Shown: positions 50,084-58,344, numbered from the stretch's first letter. The stretch: DNA of 64,000 bases from an uncultured Erysipelotrichaceae bacterium (GCA_934725085.1 CAKVAL010000002.1:78003-142002), one strand, 5' to 3'. Notes: a model not told the origin generated them from the letters alone. Program-made: numbers and translations.

Positions 50084-51347
50084 TCTTAAATTTACATTCA
50101 CCTGCAACAAATGTTTGAACAGTTCTACCATAAACATTCATACCAATAAAAGGTGAGTTATGGCTCTTTGACTTAAAGTCTTCTTCCTTTATTTCATATT
50201 CATTTGTTACATCAAATAGTGCGATATCTGCAATACTTCCAACTTTTAAAGTACCACGGTCAATATCTAAGATTTTAGCACCATTAGTTGACATCTTGTT
50301 TATTAGTTCAAGAGGTGTAAGAATGCCTGTTTTAACAAGATATGTATAAGACAGGGCAAATGATGTTTCAATACCTACAATACCATTTAATGCTTTCTCA
50401 ATAGGTTTAGACTTTTCTTCCTTACTATGAGGTGCATGGTCGGTAGCAATTACATCGATTGTGCCATTTCTTAAGGCTTCTTTAACAGCTTCAACATCTT
50501 CTTTACTACGAAGAGGTGGGTTCATTTTCTTATTAGGATCACCATTTACATCATCTTTATTAAAGATAAAGTAGTGAGGTCCTGTTTCACAAGTTACCTT
50601 AATTCCTCTTTCTTTAGCTGTCTTAATAATATCTAAGCTATTCTTAGTACTGATATGACATAAGTGTATTCTTGTGTTGGCTTCATTGGCTAACATGATA
50701 TCTCTTGCGACAATTAACTCTTCACCAATGCTGGTAGAAGCAAGGGAATCGTCTTCTGTATGTGAGAATACTTGTAGATTTAATTCTTTGGCTTCTTTAA
50801 TGCCTTCTAACATTACCCTAGAGTTCATTACAGAGCGACCATCTTCACTAATGGCACAGATACCCTTACCGTTAATCTTTTTAGTAATGGTGTCTACTTC
50901 CATCATCTTTTGATAGTCACATAGTTCTTCACCCTTTTGACCCTTAGTGATAGCTGCGATAGTTAATACGTTGATTAGATCAGCTTCTTTAGCTTTTTTA
51001 TCAACATATTCTAAAGTTTCTACGCTATCAATTACTGGCTTAGTATTAGGCATCATACATACAGTAGTGAAACCGCCACTTACTGCAGCCTCAGAGCCAC
51101 TTTTAATGTCTTCTTTATATTCTAGTCCTGGTTCTCTAAAGTGAACATGTAGGTCGATTAAACCTGGTGTTACCCATAGACCATTGGCGTCAATTATTTC
51201 AGCTTTTTTAAAGTCTTTAGCTTTTCCTAATGTCTTATTAGCTAGTTCAATCTTGACGATTTTATCATCATCAAGATATAAGTTGCCTTCTTCGCATAGG
51301 TTTTGACTAGGGTCAATGATTAAACCGTTTTTAATGATCTTTTTCAT
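50079..51347 (-). CDS. pyrC: Dihydroorotase
   Basis: The 422-residue type I dihydroorotase interconverts carbamoyl-aspartate and dihydroorotate. The zinc motif DLHVHFREPG (about residues 62-71) is followed by GGFTTVCMMPNT, the metal-bridging region, the His in HLCHIST and the catalytic Asp in DVIATDHAPHS. It is the third gene of the pyrBIC operon, starting in TAATG at the pyrI stop. The operon ends at the terminator that contains its stop codon. Confidence 0.94.
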   Translation of the reverse strand: MKKIIKNGLIIDPSQNLCEEGNLYLDDDKIVKIELANKTLGKAKDFKKAEIIDANGLWVTPGLIDLHVHFREPGLEYKEDIKSGSEAAVSGGFTTVCMMPNTKPVIDSVETLEYVDKKAKEADLINVLTIAAITKGQKGEELCDYQKMMEVDTITKKINGKGICAISEDGRSVMNSRVMLEGIKEAKELNLQVFSHTEDDSLASTSIGEELIVARDIMLANEANTRIHLCHISTKNSLDIIKTAKERGIKVTCETGPHYFIFNKDDVNGDPNKKMNPPLRSKEDVEAVKEALRNGTIDVIATDHAPHSKEEKSKPIEKALNGIVGIETSFALSYTYLVKTGILTPLELINKMSTNGAKILDIDRGTLKVGSIADIALFDVTNEYEIKEEDFKSKSHNSPFIGMNVYGRTVQTFVAGECKFKR

Positions 51348-51775
51348 TATTTCTTATTGAAAGAAACGATTTCATCGCAGTATTCACAACGATATTCTTT
51401 TGTTTCTGGGTTGATTAAATGGAAGATATGAGGGATGTTTCTTTCAACAGAAGTAACACATCTTGGATTCTTACACTTAATAACGTTTGTTACTTTTTCT
51501 GGTAAAGATAATTTAATCTTTTCAACAATCTTACCTTCTTTAATAACATTAACAGTAGCCTTAGGGTCGATTAGACCAAGTACTGTTAGGTCAACGTCAG
51601 TTACGTTTTGAATCTTGATGATATCTTTTTTACCATGTTTCTTACTTTGAGCATTCATGATAAAGGCGATAGTGTTTTCGCTTGTGTCAATCTTTAGATA
51701 TTCTAAAATTTGAGCACCTAATCCAGCAGTAATATGATCAATTACAATTCCATTTTCAATACTAGTTACAATCAT
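51347..51775 (-). CDS. pyrI: Aspartate carbamoyltransferase regulatory subunit
   Basis: The 142-residue allosteric subunit binds nucleotides in its N-terminal domain and contacts PyrB through a C-terminal zinc domain. The four zinc cysteines are present: CKNPRC and CEYC separated by about 25 residues. I start at the ATG at 51775, with AGGAGG eight bases upstream, giving MIVTSIENGIVIDHI. PyrI is less common in Bacillota than in enterobacteria and indicates an allosterically controlled ATCase of the E. coli type. Confidence 0.93.
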   Translation of the reverse strand: MIVTSIENGIVIDHITAGLGAQILEYLKIDTSENTIAFIMNAQSKKHGKKDIIKIQNVTDVDLTVLGLIDPKATVNVIKEGKIVEKIKLSLPEKVTNVIKCKNPRCVTSVERNIPHIFHLINPETKEYRCEYCDEIVSFNKK

Positions 51776-51788
51776 TTTTGGCCTCCTA

Positions 51789-52715
51789 TTAACCTTCAAT
51801 TCCAAGTAAGCTCATAATTAGAGCCATACGTACAAACATACCATTCTTTGCCTGTTCAAAATACTTAGCACGTGGATCACTATCAACTTCAGTAGCGATT
51901 TCATTAACTCTTGGTAGCGGGTGTAAGACGATCATGTCTTTCTTAGCTAGTTGCATCTTTTCGTTGTCTAAGATGAAAGAGTCCTTTAGACGGATATAAT
52001 CATCTTCGTTGAAGAAACGTTCTCTTTGAACACGAGTCATATATAGAACATCTACTTCGCCTAGTGCTTCTTGCATAGTTCTAACTTCTTTGAATTCGAT
52101 GTTGTTTTTGATTAAAACTTCTTTTTTAACATAATCAGGAACTGATAATTCTTCTGGGGAAATAAGTACGAACTTAACGTTCTTGTATCTTGATAATGCC
52201 TTGATTAGTGAGTGAACTGTACGACCAAACTTTAAGTCACCACAGCAACCTACTGTAATGTTTTCAAAAGTACCTAGTGTTCTTCTGATAGTTAATAAGT
52301 CTGTTAAAGTTTGGGTTGGATGTTGGTGACCACCATCACCAGCATTGATTACTGGCATGTCAGTGCTATTAGCAGCAACTCTTGGAGCACCTTCCTTTGG
52401 ATGACGCATAACAGCAACGTCTGCGTAACATGAGATTGTTCTGATTGTATCGGCAATGCTTTCGCCCTTAGCAACTGAACTTGAATTTGGTTCAGAGAAG
52501 CCAATTACTTGACCACCTAGTCTTAACATTGCGGCTTCAAAACTGAAACGAGTACGTGTACTTGGTTCATAGAATAGGGTAGCTAATAGCTTTCCATCAC
52601 ACGCATGAGCATATTTTTGAGGGTCAGCGATAATACGGTCTGCTAAATCAAAAATACCATCTAATTCTTCTAAACTGAAATCCATTGGTTCCAATAAGCT
52701 TCTGCCTTTTAACAT
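51789..52715 (-). CDS. pyrB: Aspartate carbamoyltransferase catalytic subunit
   Basis: The 308-residue ATCase makes carbamoyl-aspartate in pyrimidine synthesis. It has the carbamoyl-phosphate motif STRTRFSFE (about residues 52-60), the HPTQTLTDLL segment and the aspartate-side motif HPLPRVNEI. I start at ATG 52715 (MLKGRSLLEPMDF) with AGGAGG upstream, although the frame is open further. It is the first gene of pyrBIC, separated by 13 bases from pyrI, and lies behind an attenuator. Confidence 0.95.
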   Translation of the reverse strand: MLKGRSLLEPMDFSLEELDGIFDLADRIIADPQKYAHACDGKLLATLFYEPSTRTRFSFEAAMLRLGGQVIGFSEPNSSSVAKGESIADTIRTISCYADVAVMRHPKEGAPRVAANSTDMPVINAGDGGHQHPTQTLTDLLTIRRTLGTFENITVGCCGDLKFGRTVHSLIKALSRYKNVKFVLISPEELSVPDYVKKEVLIKNNIEFKEVRTMQEALGEVDVLYMTRVQRERFFNEDDYIRLKDSFILDNEKMQLAKKDMIVLHPLPRVNEIATEVDSDPRAKYFEQAKNGMFVRMALIMSLLGIEG

Positions 52716-52730
52716 AAAAGTTCCTCCTAA

Positions 52731-52766
52731 ATAAAAACCTTCAAACATAAAATACATTTGAAGGCG
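52731..52766 (-). terminator. Attenuator terminator in the pyr leader
   Basis: On the minus strand CCTTCAAA pairs with TTTGAAGG and is followed by TTTTTATTT, just upstream of the pyrB Shine-Dalgarno. The upstream segment TGAAGGC (minus strand, 52796-52802) can pair with the 5' arm GCCTTCA (52759-52765), forming a competing antiterminator. Confidence 0.75.
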
Positions 52767-52791
52767 CACATCAAAAGAAACCAGTGTTTTT

Positions 52792-52803
52792 TCAAGCCTT
52801 CAT
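52792..52803 (-). other. Three-codon open frame in the pyr leader
   Basis: Minus strand ATG-AAG-GCT-TGA overlaps the antiterminator segment. A ribosome initiating here would cover that segment. No good Shine-Dalgarno is visible, so translation is uncertain. Confidence 0.25.
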
Positions 52804-52839
52804 AGTATCTCGTACTAAATTAAAGGTTTTTCCAAAACT

Positions 52840-52867
52840 ATTATATGAAAATTTCATGCCATTTCAA
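52840..52867 (-). promoter_or_regulatory. Promoter of the pyrBIC operon
   Basis: Minus strand: -35 TTGAAA (52862-52867), 16-bp spacer, -10 TATAAT (52840-52845). Confidence 0.8.
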
Positions 52868-52961
52868 CATCGATTTGATAAAAAGAAAAACTCCTATTAA
52901 TAGCTGTATAATTTTTAGGAGAAGTTAACGTTTTTATAGTTGACAAATAAATATAATGACT

Positions 52962-52997
52962 AATACAATTAATACAGATAGTACAAATAATACAGAG
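52962..52997 (+). repeat. Four tandem 9-bp repeats upstream of the ABC-2-like genes
   Basis: AATACAATT, AATACAGAT, AGTACAAAT and AATACAGAG follow each other without gap. The first six bases are nearly constant (ARTACA). They end just before the GAGGGAG Shine-Dalgarno of the truncated glycosyltransferase frame. They may be tandem regulator-binding sites or a slippage product. Confidence 0.5.
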
Positions 52998-53008
52998 GGA
53001 GTGGATTT

Positions 53009-53179
53009 ATGAATATTGACTATTTTAATAAAATTGTAACTATTATATTTATCTTATGTTATACATATCAGGCATTTTATTTATTCTTGCCACTATTTGT
53101 AAGAAATAAGACAAGAGTTATTAATGATAAAACAAATAGATATGCAATTCTAATTGCGGCTAGAAATGAGGTTTTATGA
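53009..53179 (+). pseudogene. Truncated family 2 glycosyltransferase (N-terminus only)
   Basis: A 56-codon frame with a good Shine-Dalgarno (GAGGGAG) encodes an N-terminal membrane helix (about residues 8-30) and then TNRYAILIAARNEVL. The string YAILIAARNE is the start of the GT2 nucleotide-sugar-binding domain of membrane glycosyltransferases, which normally continue for several hundred residues. Here it stops two codons later, and the stop overlaps the next ATG in ATGA. The gene therefore looks cut off at this point by a deletion or insertion joint. The remnant may still be translated and couple translation of the downstream ABC permease. Confidence 0.7.
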
Positions 53180-53967
53180 AACTACATAATAAGATAAAGT
53201 TATTTATGCCTTATCTATTACTAGGTATAGTGATACTGGCTATCATATATTATAAGGCGTTTAAAACGTTTTTCTTTTTTGATTTGGATGCACCTGATTT
53301 ACAAAGATTTGATGTATTTGAGGTTAAGGACAGAATATTTCATAGTTTTATTTCAATTGAGTCTACTATCTTCGAATTAGGAAGGTTTCAATCGCTTTTA
53401 ATTCCGATGGTAGTGGTTGCTACTAGTAAATCGTATTACACAATAAAAGAAAAATATTTAAAACTTAGTATTGGTAAGAATAACTCGTATGCTAAAAATT
53501 TATTTAAATCAAAGGTGTTGTTATCGATGTTGCCAATGTTGTGGTACACAATAATTTTTATCATCATATGTGTTGTTGCGATGATTGGTGGTCGTTTTGA
53601 ATTAGAACCAGATTCACTTTATTATGCATTTGCTGAAGGCTCGATATTAAGAGTAATCTTTCCAGGTAAAATCGGTTTCTTGTTGTTTAATTTGATTTTT
53701 ACTTGTATAGGAATTTTTGCGAATTCTATGTTATGCATGAAACTTGTAGATTTTTTCAATGACTTCATTAGACCATCGATGGTATATTTAGTCTTTATTT
53801 GGTTGGGCTCATTATTCTTATATCGAATCTTACCGTCTTATTTTGTTCCTATGTCTTCATTTATGGTTCATGCGTATTATCTACATAATATGTTTAAGTT
53901 AATGATGCCGTTGTTGGTGTGTGCTGTGTTGTATAACTTATTGAATATTAAAGCCTATGAAGTATAA
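53176..53967 (+). CDS. ABC-2-like membrane subunit (permease 1)
   Basis: The 263-residue protein has about six hydrophobic segments (near 12-28, 70-85, 112-135, 160-185, 195-215 and 235-258). No sequence family can be named with confidence. The following small membrane protein and ABC ATPase identify it as a permease part of an ABC-2-type exporter. Its start overlaps the truncated glycosyltransferase stop (ATGA) and its end overlaps the next gene by 11 bases, so all are tightly coupled. Substrate unknown; antibiotic-peptide, immunity or polysaccharide export are possible. Confidence 0.6.
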   Translation: MKLHNKIKLFMPYLLLGIVILAIIYYKAFKTFFFFDLDAPDLQRFDVFEVKDRIFHSFISIESTIFELGRFQSLLIPMVVVATSKSYYTIKEKYLKLSIGKNNSYAKNLFKSKVLLSMLPMLWYTIIFIIICVVAMIGGRFELEPDSLYYAFAEGSILRVIFPGKIGFLLFNLIFTCIGIFANSMLCMKLVDFFNDFIRPSMVYLVFIWLGSLFLYRILPSYFVPMSSFMVHAYYLHNMFKLMMPLLVCAVLYNLLNIKAYEV

Positions 53968-54613
53968 ATATTTAAAACAAGTTCTAAAAACATTACTTAG
54001 AACAATAGCTTTAGTGCTGCTTGGGTATGAGATTGCTCGAATGCTTAATGTGAATTTTGAATATAAGGTTGATTTAATGACTTTCTTTGACTTGGGTTTA
54101 TTAGACTTCAGAGATTACTATATTGATATGCCACCAACTGTTAGTTTTATAAAGATGATGATTATTTTATCCTTTGGCATTATTAATTATTTAGATACCA
54201 TCATCTTTGTATGTGATTCATATAGTGGATACAATCTAATTGTTAAATATCATAGTGAGAATAGAAGGACGTATCTTGTTAATAGGGTTAAACAATTTAC
54301 AAGATACTATTTGAAAGATAGTCTTTTGTTTATAGTGATGATAACAATTGTTTGTTTATTATATTTAGAACCAAATATTAATGTTTCTTCTGTTATTAAG
54401 ACAATATTAATACTTGTAATAAACTATCTTGCATTCTTGTGCATATATTTGTTGAGTTTTGAACCATTGATTTTTGTGATCATGTTTAATATTGTCACTC
54501 TATTTCAATGTGTTCTTCACTTCAATACACTTATAACTTTAATAATTTTAATTATAATTTTGGGATTATCTTATACAAATATCGGTTCTACAGCAAGGAG
54601 GGATGAGTCATGA
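53957..54613 (+). CDS. ABC-2-like membrane subunit (permease 2)
   Basis: The 218-residue protein has about six predicted membrane segments and no recognisable catalytic motif. It overlaps the upstream permease by 11 bases and the ATPase downstream by four (ATGA). The two permeases are dissimilar in length and sequence, so the exporter would be a heteromer. The central loop YHSENRRTYLVNRVKQFTRY is basic and resembles cytoplasmic coupling regions. Function is inferred from the operon only. Confidence 0.55.
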   Translation: MKYKYLKQVLKTLLRTIALVLLGYEIARMLNVNFEYKVDLMTFFDLGLLDFRDYYIDMPPTVSFIKMMIILSFGIINYLDTIIFVCDSYSGYNLIVKYHSENRRTYLVNRVKQFTRYYLKDSLLFIVMITIVCLLYLEPNINVSSVIKTILILVINYLAFLCIYLLSFEPLIFVIMFNIVTLFQCVLHFNTLITLIILIIILGLSYTNIGSTARRDES

Positions 54614-55242
54614 TTATTGAGCTAAATAATGTATCTAAGAAATTTAAAGAAAATTTGGTTATCAGAAATTTGAGTACCAAGTTTGAATCAGGTAATGTTT
54701 ACTGTTTAAAGGGTGAAAATGGCTGTGGTAAGACTGTTTTAATAAAGCTTATTTGTGGTTATATGAAGGCTGATAAGGGTTTAATTAAACAAGATGGTAA
54801 GGCTATAAGAAGTCCCAATAATTATTTGTCTAATGCCGGTATAATGATTGAAAATGTTCAATTTTTGCCTTTTTTGACTCTTAGGGAAAACTTGGAAATG
54901 TTGAAGGATTTCTCTAAGAAAATAACAGATGATAAGATTAATTCTTGGATTGACTATTATAAATTGAATGAGTTTGTTGATACTAAATATAAGAATTTAT
55001 CTTTGGGTACTAAACAAAAATTAGCAATTATTCAGGCGGTTATTCATAATCCAAAAATATTGATTCTTGATGAACCTTTTAATGGTTTGGATGAAAGAAG
55101 TGTTGGTTTGACTAAGAATATAATTTTGAAAAAGAAGGAACATGGTTGTATTGTTATTGTAACAACACATATTAAAGAAAATATTGATAATATATGTGAT
55201 GTTACTTATCTTGTATCAGAAGGTAAGATTGTTAGAATTTAA
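54610..55242 (+). CDS. ABC transporter ATPase subunit
   Basis: The 210-residue ATPase has Walker A GENGCGKT (about residues 36-43), signature LSLGTKQK (about 135-142), Walker B ILILDEPFNGLD and the H-loop VTTHIKE. The signature form LSLGxKQ is common in ABC-2 exporters for drugs and peptides. It is the last gene of the operon and energises the two membrane subunits upstream. A terminator follows. Confidence 0.87.
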   Translation: MIIELNNVSKKFKENLVIRNLSTKFESGNVYCLKGENGCGKTVLIKLICGYMKADKGLIKQDGKAIRSPNNYLSNAGIMIENVQFLPFLTLRENLEMLKDFSKKITDDKINSWIDYYKLNEFVDTKYKNLSLGTKQKLAIIQAVIHNPKILILDEPFNGLDERSVGLTKNIILKKKEHGCIVIVTTHIKENIDNICDVTYLVSEGKIVRI

Positions 55243-55253
55243 TTAATTCAATT

Positions 55254-55285
55254 AAAAATCGTGAGTATTGTACCCACGATTTTTA
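55254..55285. terminator. Bidirectional terminator between convergent genes
   Basis: AAAAATCGTG (55254-55263) pairs with CACGATTTTT (55275-55284). A and T tracts on both sides serve the ABC operon and the zinc-ribbon gene. Confidence 0.85.
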
Positions 55286-55287
55286 TA

Positions 55288-56472
55288 CTATTTCTTAAGT
55301 TCTTCCCAATCAGGACCTAATTGCAGGCTACCATTAGTACTACCTACATAAGTATCGCCTTTCTTATAGATGTAGTCGTATTTAACATCAGCTTGATACG
55401 CATTGCCATAAGAATCATGATAGTTTTCAACACCTCTTATACCATCAGTTGAATGGTCAATAATATTGTTCATTTGTTGACTATGACTCCATGTAGCATC
55501 ATTAACTATATTACTAGTTTCAGATAGGGTGCGTGATATATTTTGGCTTGCTCGTATAGCGTTTTGTTGACGCGACATAGCACCTTGTACTTGTACTTGT
55601 TGAGTGTTTCTAAGCTCTTGTTCTTGTAGGGCAAAGTATGTGGGTCCATATCTAATGTTACTTAAGAACTTATCAAAGATGTTTTCATAATCGATTGCAT
55701 CTTCTTGCTGGTAGATAAGTATTAAATCGAAGCATCTTCCCCAATCAAAACTACCAAGGCCTCCAATACCATACATGGCTCCCATGAATGATAGGCCTTT
55801 TTTAATAAAGTCATTTGAATTCTTGGTGTTGTCTATATGAGACAAAATAGAGGCAAAGTATCCCTTATATGTTTGGTTGTTAATTATACATGTAAAGCTA
55901 AATTTTAGTGGCGCAGCAAGACTTTCTTTTCCCATCTTATTGGTAGAATCTTGTTGAAACTGTAAAGCCATGTTCATCATATGATCACAAGGTAAAGGCT
56001 TAATATCGATTTGTTGCATCTGACCTTGAGTTATTTTTTGACATATAGATATTATTCTTCTTTGAGCATAATCATTAATGGACATAAAACGTGAGTAACA
56101 TACCAATGTTAGAAAGTCTGTTTGATATTCTAATGGCGTTCTATGAAGTATTGATTTCATATCGTTGTCTTTAAAGAAGGCAAAAGGATAAAAGACTAAT
56201 TGAGGACCATTAGGTGCACATAGTTGTAACCCTTTATTTACTGGAGCTAAACTTGATAAGGTTTCATTGTCATCGAAGACATTTACATTCCATCCATCAG
56301 GTATGTAGCTTTGATATAAGACACCATTACCATAGTTGATATTTTGAATGTTTGTTTGTCTATTTCTTAAGACAAACTCACTACCGCAATATTCACACTT
56401 GATATGAGTAACATCTTTTCCTACTCTTATAGGACTACCACAATTACGACATTTGAGTTCTACATATTCCAT
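55288..56472 (-). CDS. Zinc-ribbon protein of unknown function
   Basis: The 394-residue protein begins with a four-cysteine zinc ribbon, ELKCRNCG...HIKCEYCGSEF (about residues 6-33). A middle globular region has the segment YIPDGWNVNVFDDNETL, then a Gln-rich stretch (about 285-330, with QEQELRNTQQVQVQGAMSRQ). It ends with a repeat-like part that includes YKKGDTYVGSTNG. No signal peptide or membrane segment is seen. I do not recognise the family beyond the ribbon. It is transcribed alone with an AAGGAAG Shine-Dalgarno. Confidence 0.6.
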   Translation of the reverse strand: MEYVELKCRNCGSPIRVGKDVTHIKCEYCGSEFVLRNRQTNIQNINYGNGVLYQSYIPDGWNVNVFDDNETLSSLAPVNKGLQLCAPNGPQLVFYPFAFFKDNDMKSILHRTPLEYQTDFLTLVCYSRFMSINDYAQRRIISICQKITQGQMQQIDIKPLPCDHMMNMALQFQQDSTNKMGKESLAAPLKFSFTCIINNQTYKGYFASILSHIDNTKNSNDFIKKGLSFMGAMYGIGGLGSFDWGRCFDLILIYQQEDAIDYENIFDKFLSNIRYGPTYFALQEQELRNTQQVQVQGAMSRQQNAIRASQNISRTLSETSNIVNDATWSHSQQMNNIIDHSTDGIRGVENYHDSYGNAYQADVKYDYIYKKGDTYVGSTNGSLQLGPDWEELKK

Positions 56473-56611
56473 ATATTGTTACTTCCTTTTCTTGATTTCA
56501 GTTTATCACATAGAAACATCAATTAATTCAGTTTTAAACCCTAAAATGGAAGAGTTTTAATGGTGTACGATTTGGGGTATAATTGATTAGGAAAAATGAA
56601 AGAGGTCAATA

Positions 56612-56890
56612 ATGAAGGAACATAATCATTATCATTCACCAGAGGTTAAGAAGAAGGAGCTTAATAGGCTTTCTAAGACTATTGGCCATCTTGAGAAGGT
56701 TAAGAGAATGATTGAAAATGATGAGGATTGTGCAGATGTTCTAATTCAATTGTCAGCTTGTAGGGGAGCTTTAAATTCTTTGGGTAAGGAAATTATCAAT
56801 GAACATATGGAACATTGTATTGTTCATGCACTAGAAGATGGAGATACCAAAGCTTTGGATTCTTTTAGGGAAGCTATTAAGAAGTTTTAA
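56612..56890 (+). CDS. Second CsoR/RcnR-family metal-sensing repressor
   Basis: The 92-residue regulator has Cys40, His65 and Cys69, which keep the CsoR 25- and 4-residue spacing. The N-terminus HNHYH adds histidines not present in the copper regulator at 20522-20779. Extra N-terminal His ligands occur in Ni/Co sensors (RcnR, InrS), so the metal may differ. No transporter gene is adjacent; a CYTH-domain gene follows two bases later. The promoter has TATAAT within GGGGTATAAT, where GGGGTAT equals the half-site of the copA operator, possibly autoregulatory. It has an AGAGGT Shine-Dalgarno. Confidence 0.8.
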   Translation: MKEHNHYHSPEVKKKELNRLSKTIGHLEKVKRMIENDEDCADVLIQLSACRGALNSLGKEIINEHMEHCIVHALEDGDTKALDSFREAIKKF

Positions 56891-56892
56891 TT

Positions 56893-57381
56893 ATGAAGAA
56901 TATTGAGATAGAAAGAAAATGGATGGTTAAGGGTTGGCCAAATAATCTTGAGCTTCTATATACAGAGAAGATGAGACAGGGTTATATTTCAACTAGTCCT
57001 ACAGTAAGAATTAGGGATGAGGATTCTAAATATATCTTATGTTTTAAGTCAAAGGGTAAGTTGTCTAGAAAAGAAATAGAAATGGAAATTTCAAAGGATA
57101 AGTTTGATGAGTTAGAGGATTTAATTGGTTTACCTTTAATTGATAAGATAAGAAAAACTTATTTATTAAGTGATGGTCATCATTTAGAAGTTAATTTAGT
57201 TGACAAAGGTACAAGTACTGAATTCTATTATGCTGAAGTGGAATTTTCTAATGAAGAGGAAGCACTAGCATTTAATCCGAATGATGTTGGTTTAGCTGAT
57301 TACTTGGATGATGAAGTAACTTATCAAAAGGGTCAATCAATGGCTGCTTATTGGATAGAAACTAGGGGTAATAAACTATGA
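56893..57381 (+). CDS. CYTH-domain protein
   Basis: The 162-residue protein starts IEIERKWMVKGWP, a clear ExExK motif of CYTH phosphohydrolases, and continues with the Arg/Lys-rich tunnel strands VRIRDEDSKYILCFKSKG and EIEMEISKD. Family members hydrolyse triphosphates (triphosphatases, class IV adenylate cyclases, thiamine triphosphatase); small bacterial ones are mostly inorganic tripolyphosphatases. It is coupled to the GDPD gene downstream by an ATGA overlap and follows the CsoR-like gene by two bases. Confidence 0.88.
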   Translation: MKNIEIERKWMVKGWPNNLELLYTEKMRQGYISTSPTVRIRDEDSKYILCFKSKGKLSRKEIEMEISKDKFDELEDLIGLPLIDKIRKTYLLSDGHHLEVNLVDKGTSTEFYYAEVEFSNEEEALAFNPNDVGLADYLDDEVTYQKGQSMAAYWIETRGNKL

Positions 57382-58205
57382 AGTTATATGTATTAAAGAT
57401 AATATTAATAATCATTTTAGTGTATCTATTGATGTTGTTGCCTAATATGAATAAAGAACGTAAAGAGGCTATGGCTTCTTTTGAAGATGTATACATAGCT
57501 CATAGAGGCTTGTTTAATAATATTGATATTCCTGAAAATAGCTTAATTGGTTTTAAGAAAGCTGTTAAACATGGTTATGGTATTGAACTAGATGTTCAAA
57601 TGACAACTGATAAGAAGTTGGTTGTGTTCCATGATGTTAATTTATTTAGAATGTGTGGTGTTGATAAAAAATTAACTGATTGTAGCTATGAAGAACTTCA
57701 AAAGTATTCATTGGTTAATACTGAACATAAGATTCCATTGTTTGAGGATGTGTTAAAAGAATTAGATAAGGATACACCATTAATTGTTGAAATTAAGCCT
57801 GAGGGACCATGTATTGAGACTTGTGATTTAAGTGTTGAGATGCTAAAGAATTATGATCTTAATTATGTCATGGAATCTTTTAATCCCTTAGTTGTTTATC
57901 ATTTAAAGAAGTATCATCCAGAGATTATTAGAGGTCAATTAGCTTATAACATGTTTAAGGATAAGAAGAATACAGCTAATATGTTTGTTAAGTTTGCAGG
58001 CACAAACCTATTGGCTAATTTCTTAACTAAACCAGACTTTGTTGCCTATGATATTAGAAATAAGAATAATCTATCATTTAATATTGTTTCTAGATTGTAT
58101 AAAGCTGAATGTGTTGCCTGGACTGTTAAGAATCAAAGTATGTTAGAAGATTGTAATGGTCTATACCAACAAATAATCTTTGATTCATTTATTCCTAAGA
58201 AGTAG
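57378..58205 (+). CDS. Membrane-anchored glycerophosphodiester phosphodiesterase
   Basis: The 275-residue protein has one N-terminal membrane helix (about residues 4-23) and a GDPD TIM barrel with AHRGLFNNIDIPENSLIGF (catalytic His, about 36-54), GIELDVQMTTDKKLVVFHD (metal Glu/Asp and second His) and EIKPEG. It should cleave glycerophosphodiesters from lipids or lipoteichoic-acid turnover to glycerol 3-phosphate, probably at the membrane. It is the last gene of the unit and its terminator is about 55 bases downstream. Confidence 0.88.
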   Translation: MKLYVLKIILIIILVYLLMLLPNMNKERKEAMASFEDVYIAHRGLFNNIDIPENSLIGFKKAVKHGYGIELDVQMTTDKKLVVFHDVNLFRMCGVDKKLTDCSYEELQKYSLVNTEHKIPLFEDVLKELDKDTPLIVEIKPEGPCIETCDLSVEMLKNYDLNYVMESFNPLVVYHLKKYHPEIIRGQLAYNMFKDKKNTANMFVKFAGTNLLANFLTKPDFVAYDIRNKNNLSFNIVSRLYKAECVAWTVKNQSMLEDCNGLYQQIIFDSFIPKK

Positions 58206-58260
58206 ATTTGTTGTTGTGTAATTTTTTTGTTGATTGAGGCGCGAGTTTTCGGACCACGCT

Positions 58261-58291
58261 GGGGTAGTCATTTTTGGCTATCCATTTTTTT
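58261..58291 (+). terminator. Terminator of the CsoR-CYTH-GDPD unit
   Basis: GGGTAGTC pairs with GGCTATCC (two wobbles) around a short A/T loop and is followed by ATTTTTTT. Confidence 0.7.
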
Positions 58292-58296
58292 ATTTA

Positions 58297-58305
58297 TGTT
58301 ATAAT
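58297..58305 (+). promoter_or_regulatory. Extended -10 promoter of the secreted-protein/ABC operon
   Basis: TGTTATAAT matches the extended -10 consensus. A leader of about 145 nt separates it from the first recognised gene. Confidence 0.6.
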
Positions 58306-58344
58306 TAACTTGTAGATAGAAATAAATAATATCACATAGTTCAA

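Noticed and set aside
52716..52769. Upstream in-frame start of pyrB
   Set aside because: The region contains the attenuator terminator, and AGGAGG sits correctly for the ATG at 52715.
52891..52921. CTCCTA/TAGGAG hairpin as a functional terminator
   Set aside because: The stem is only 6 bp with a 19-nt loop. It is followed by T residues on the minus strand, but no minus-strand gene ends there.
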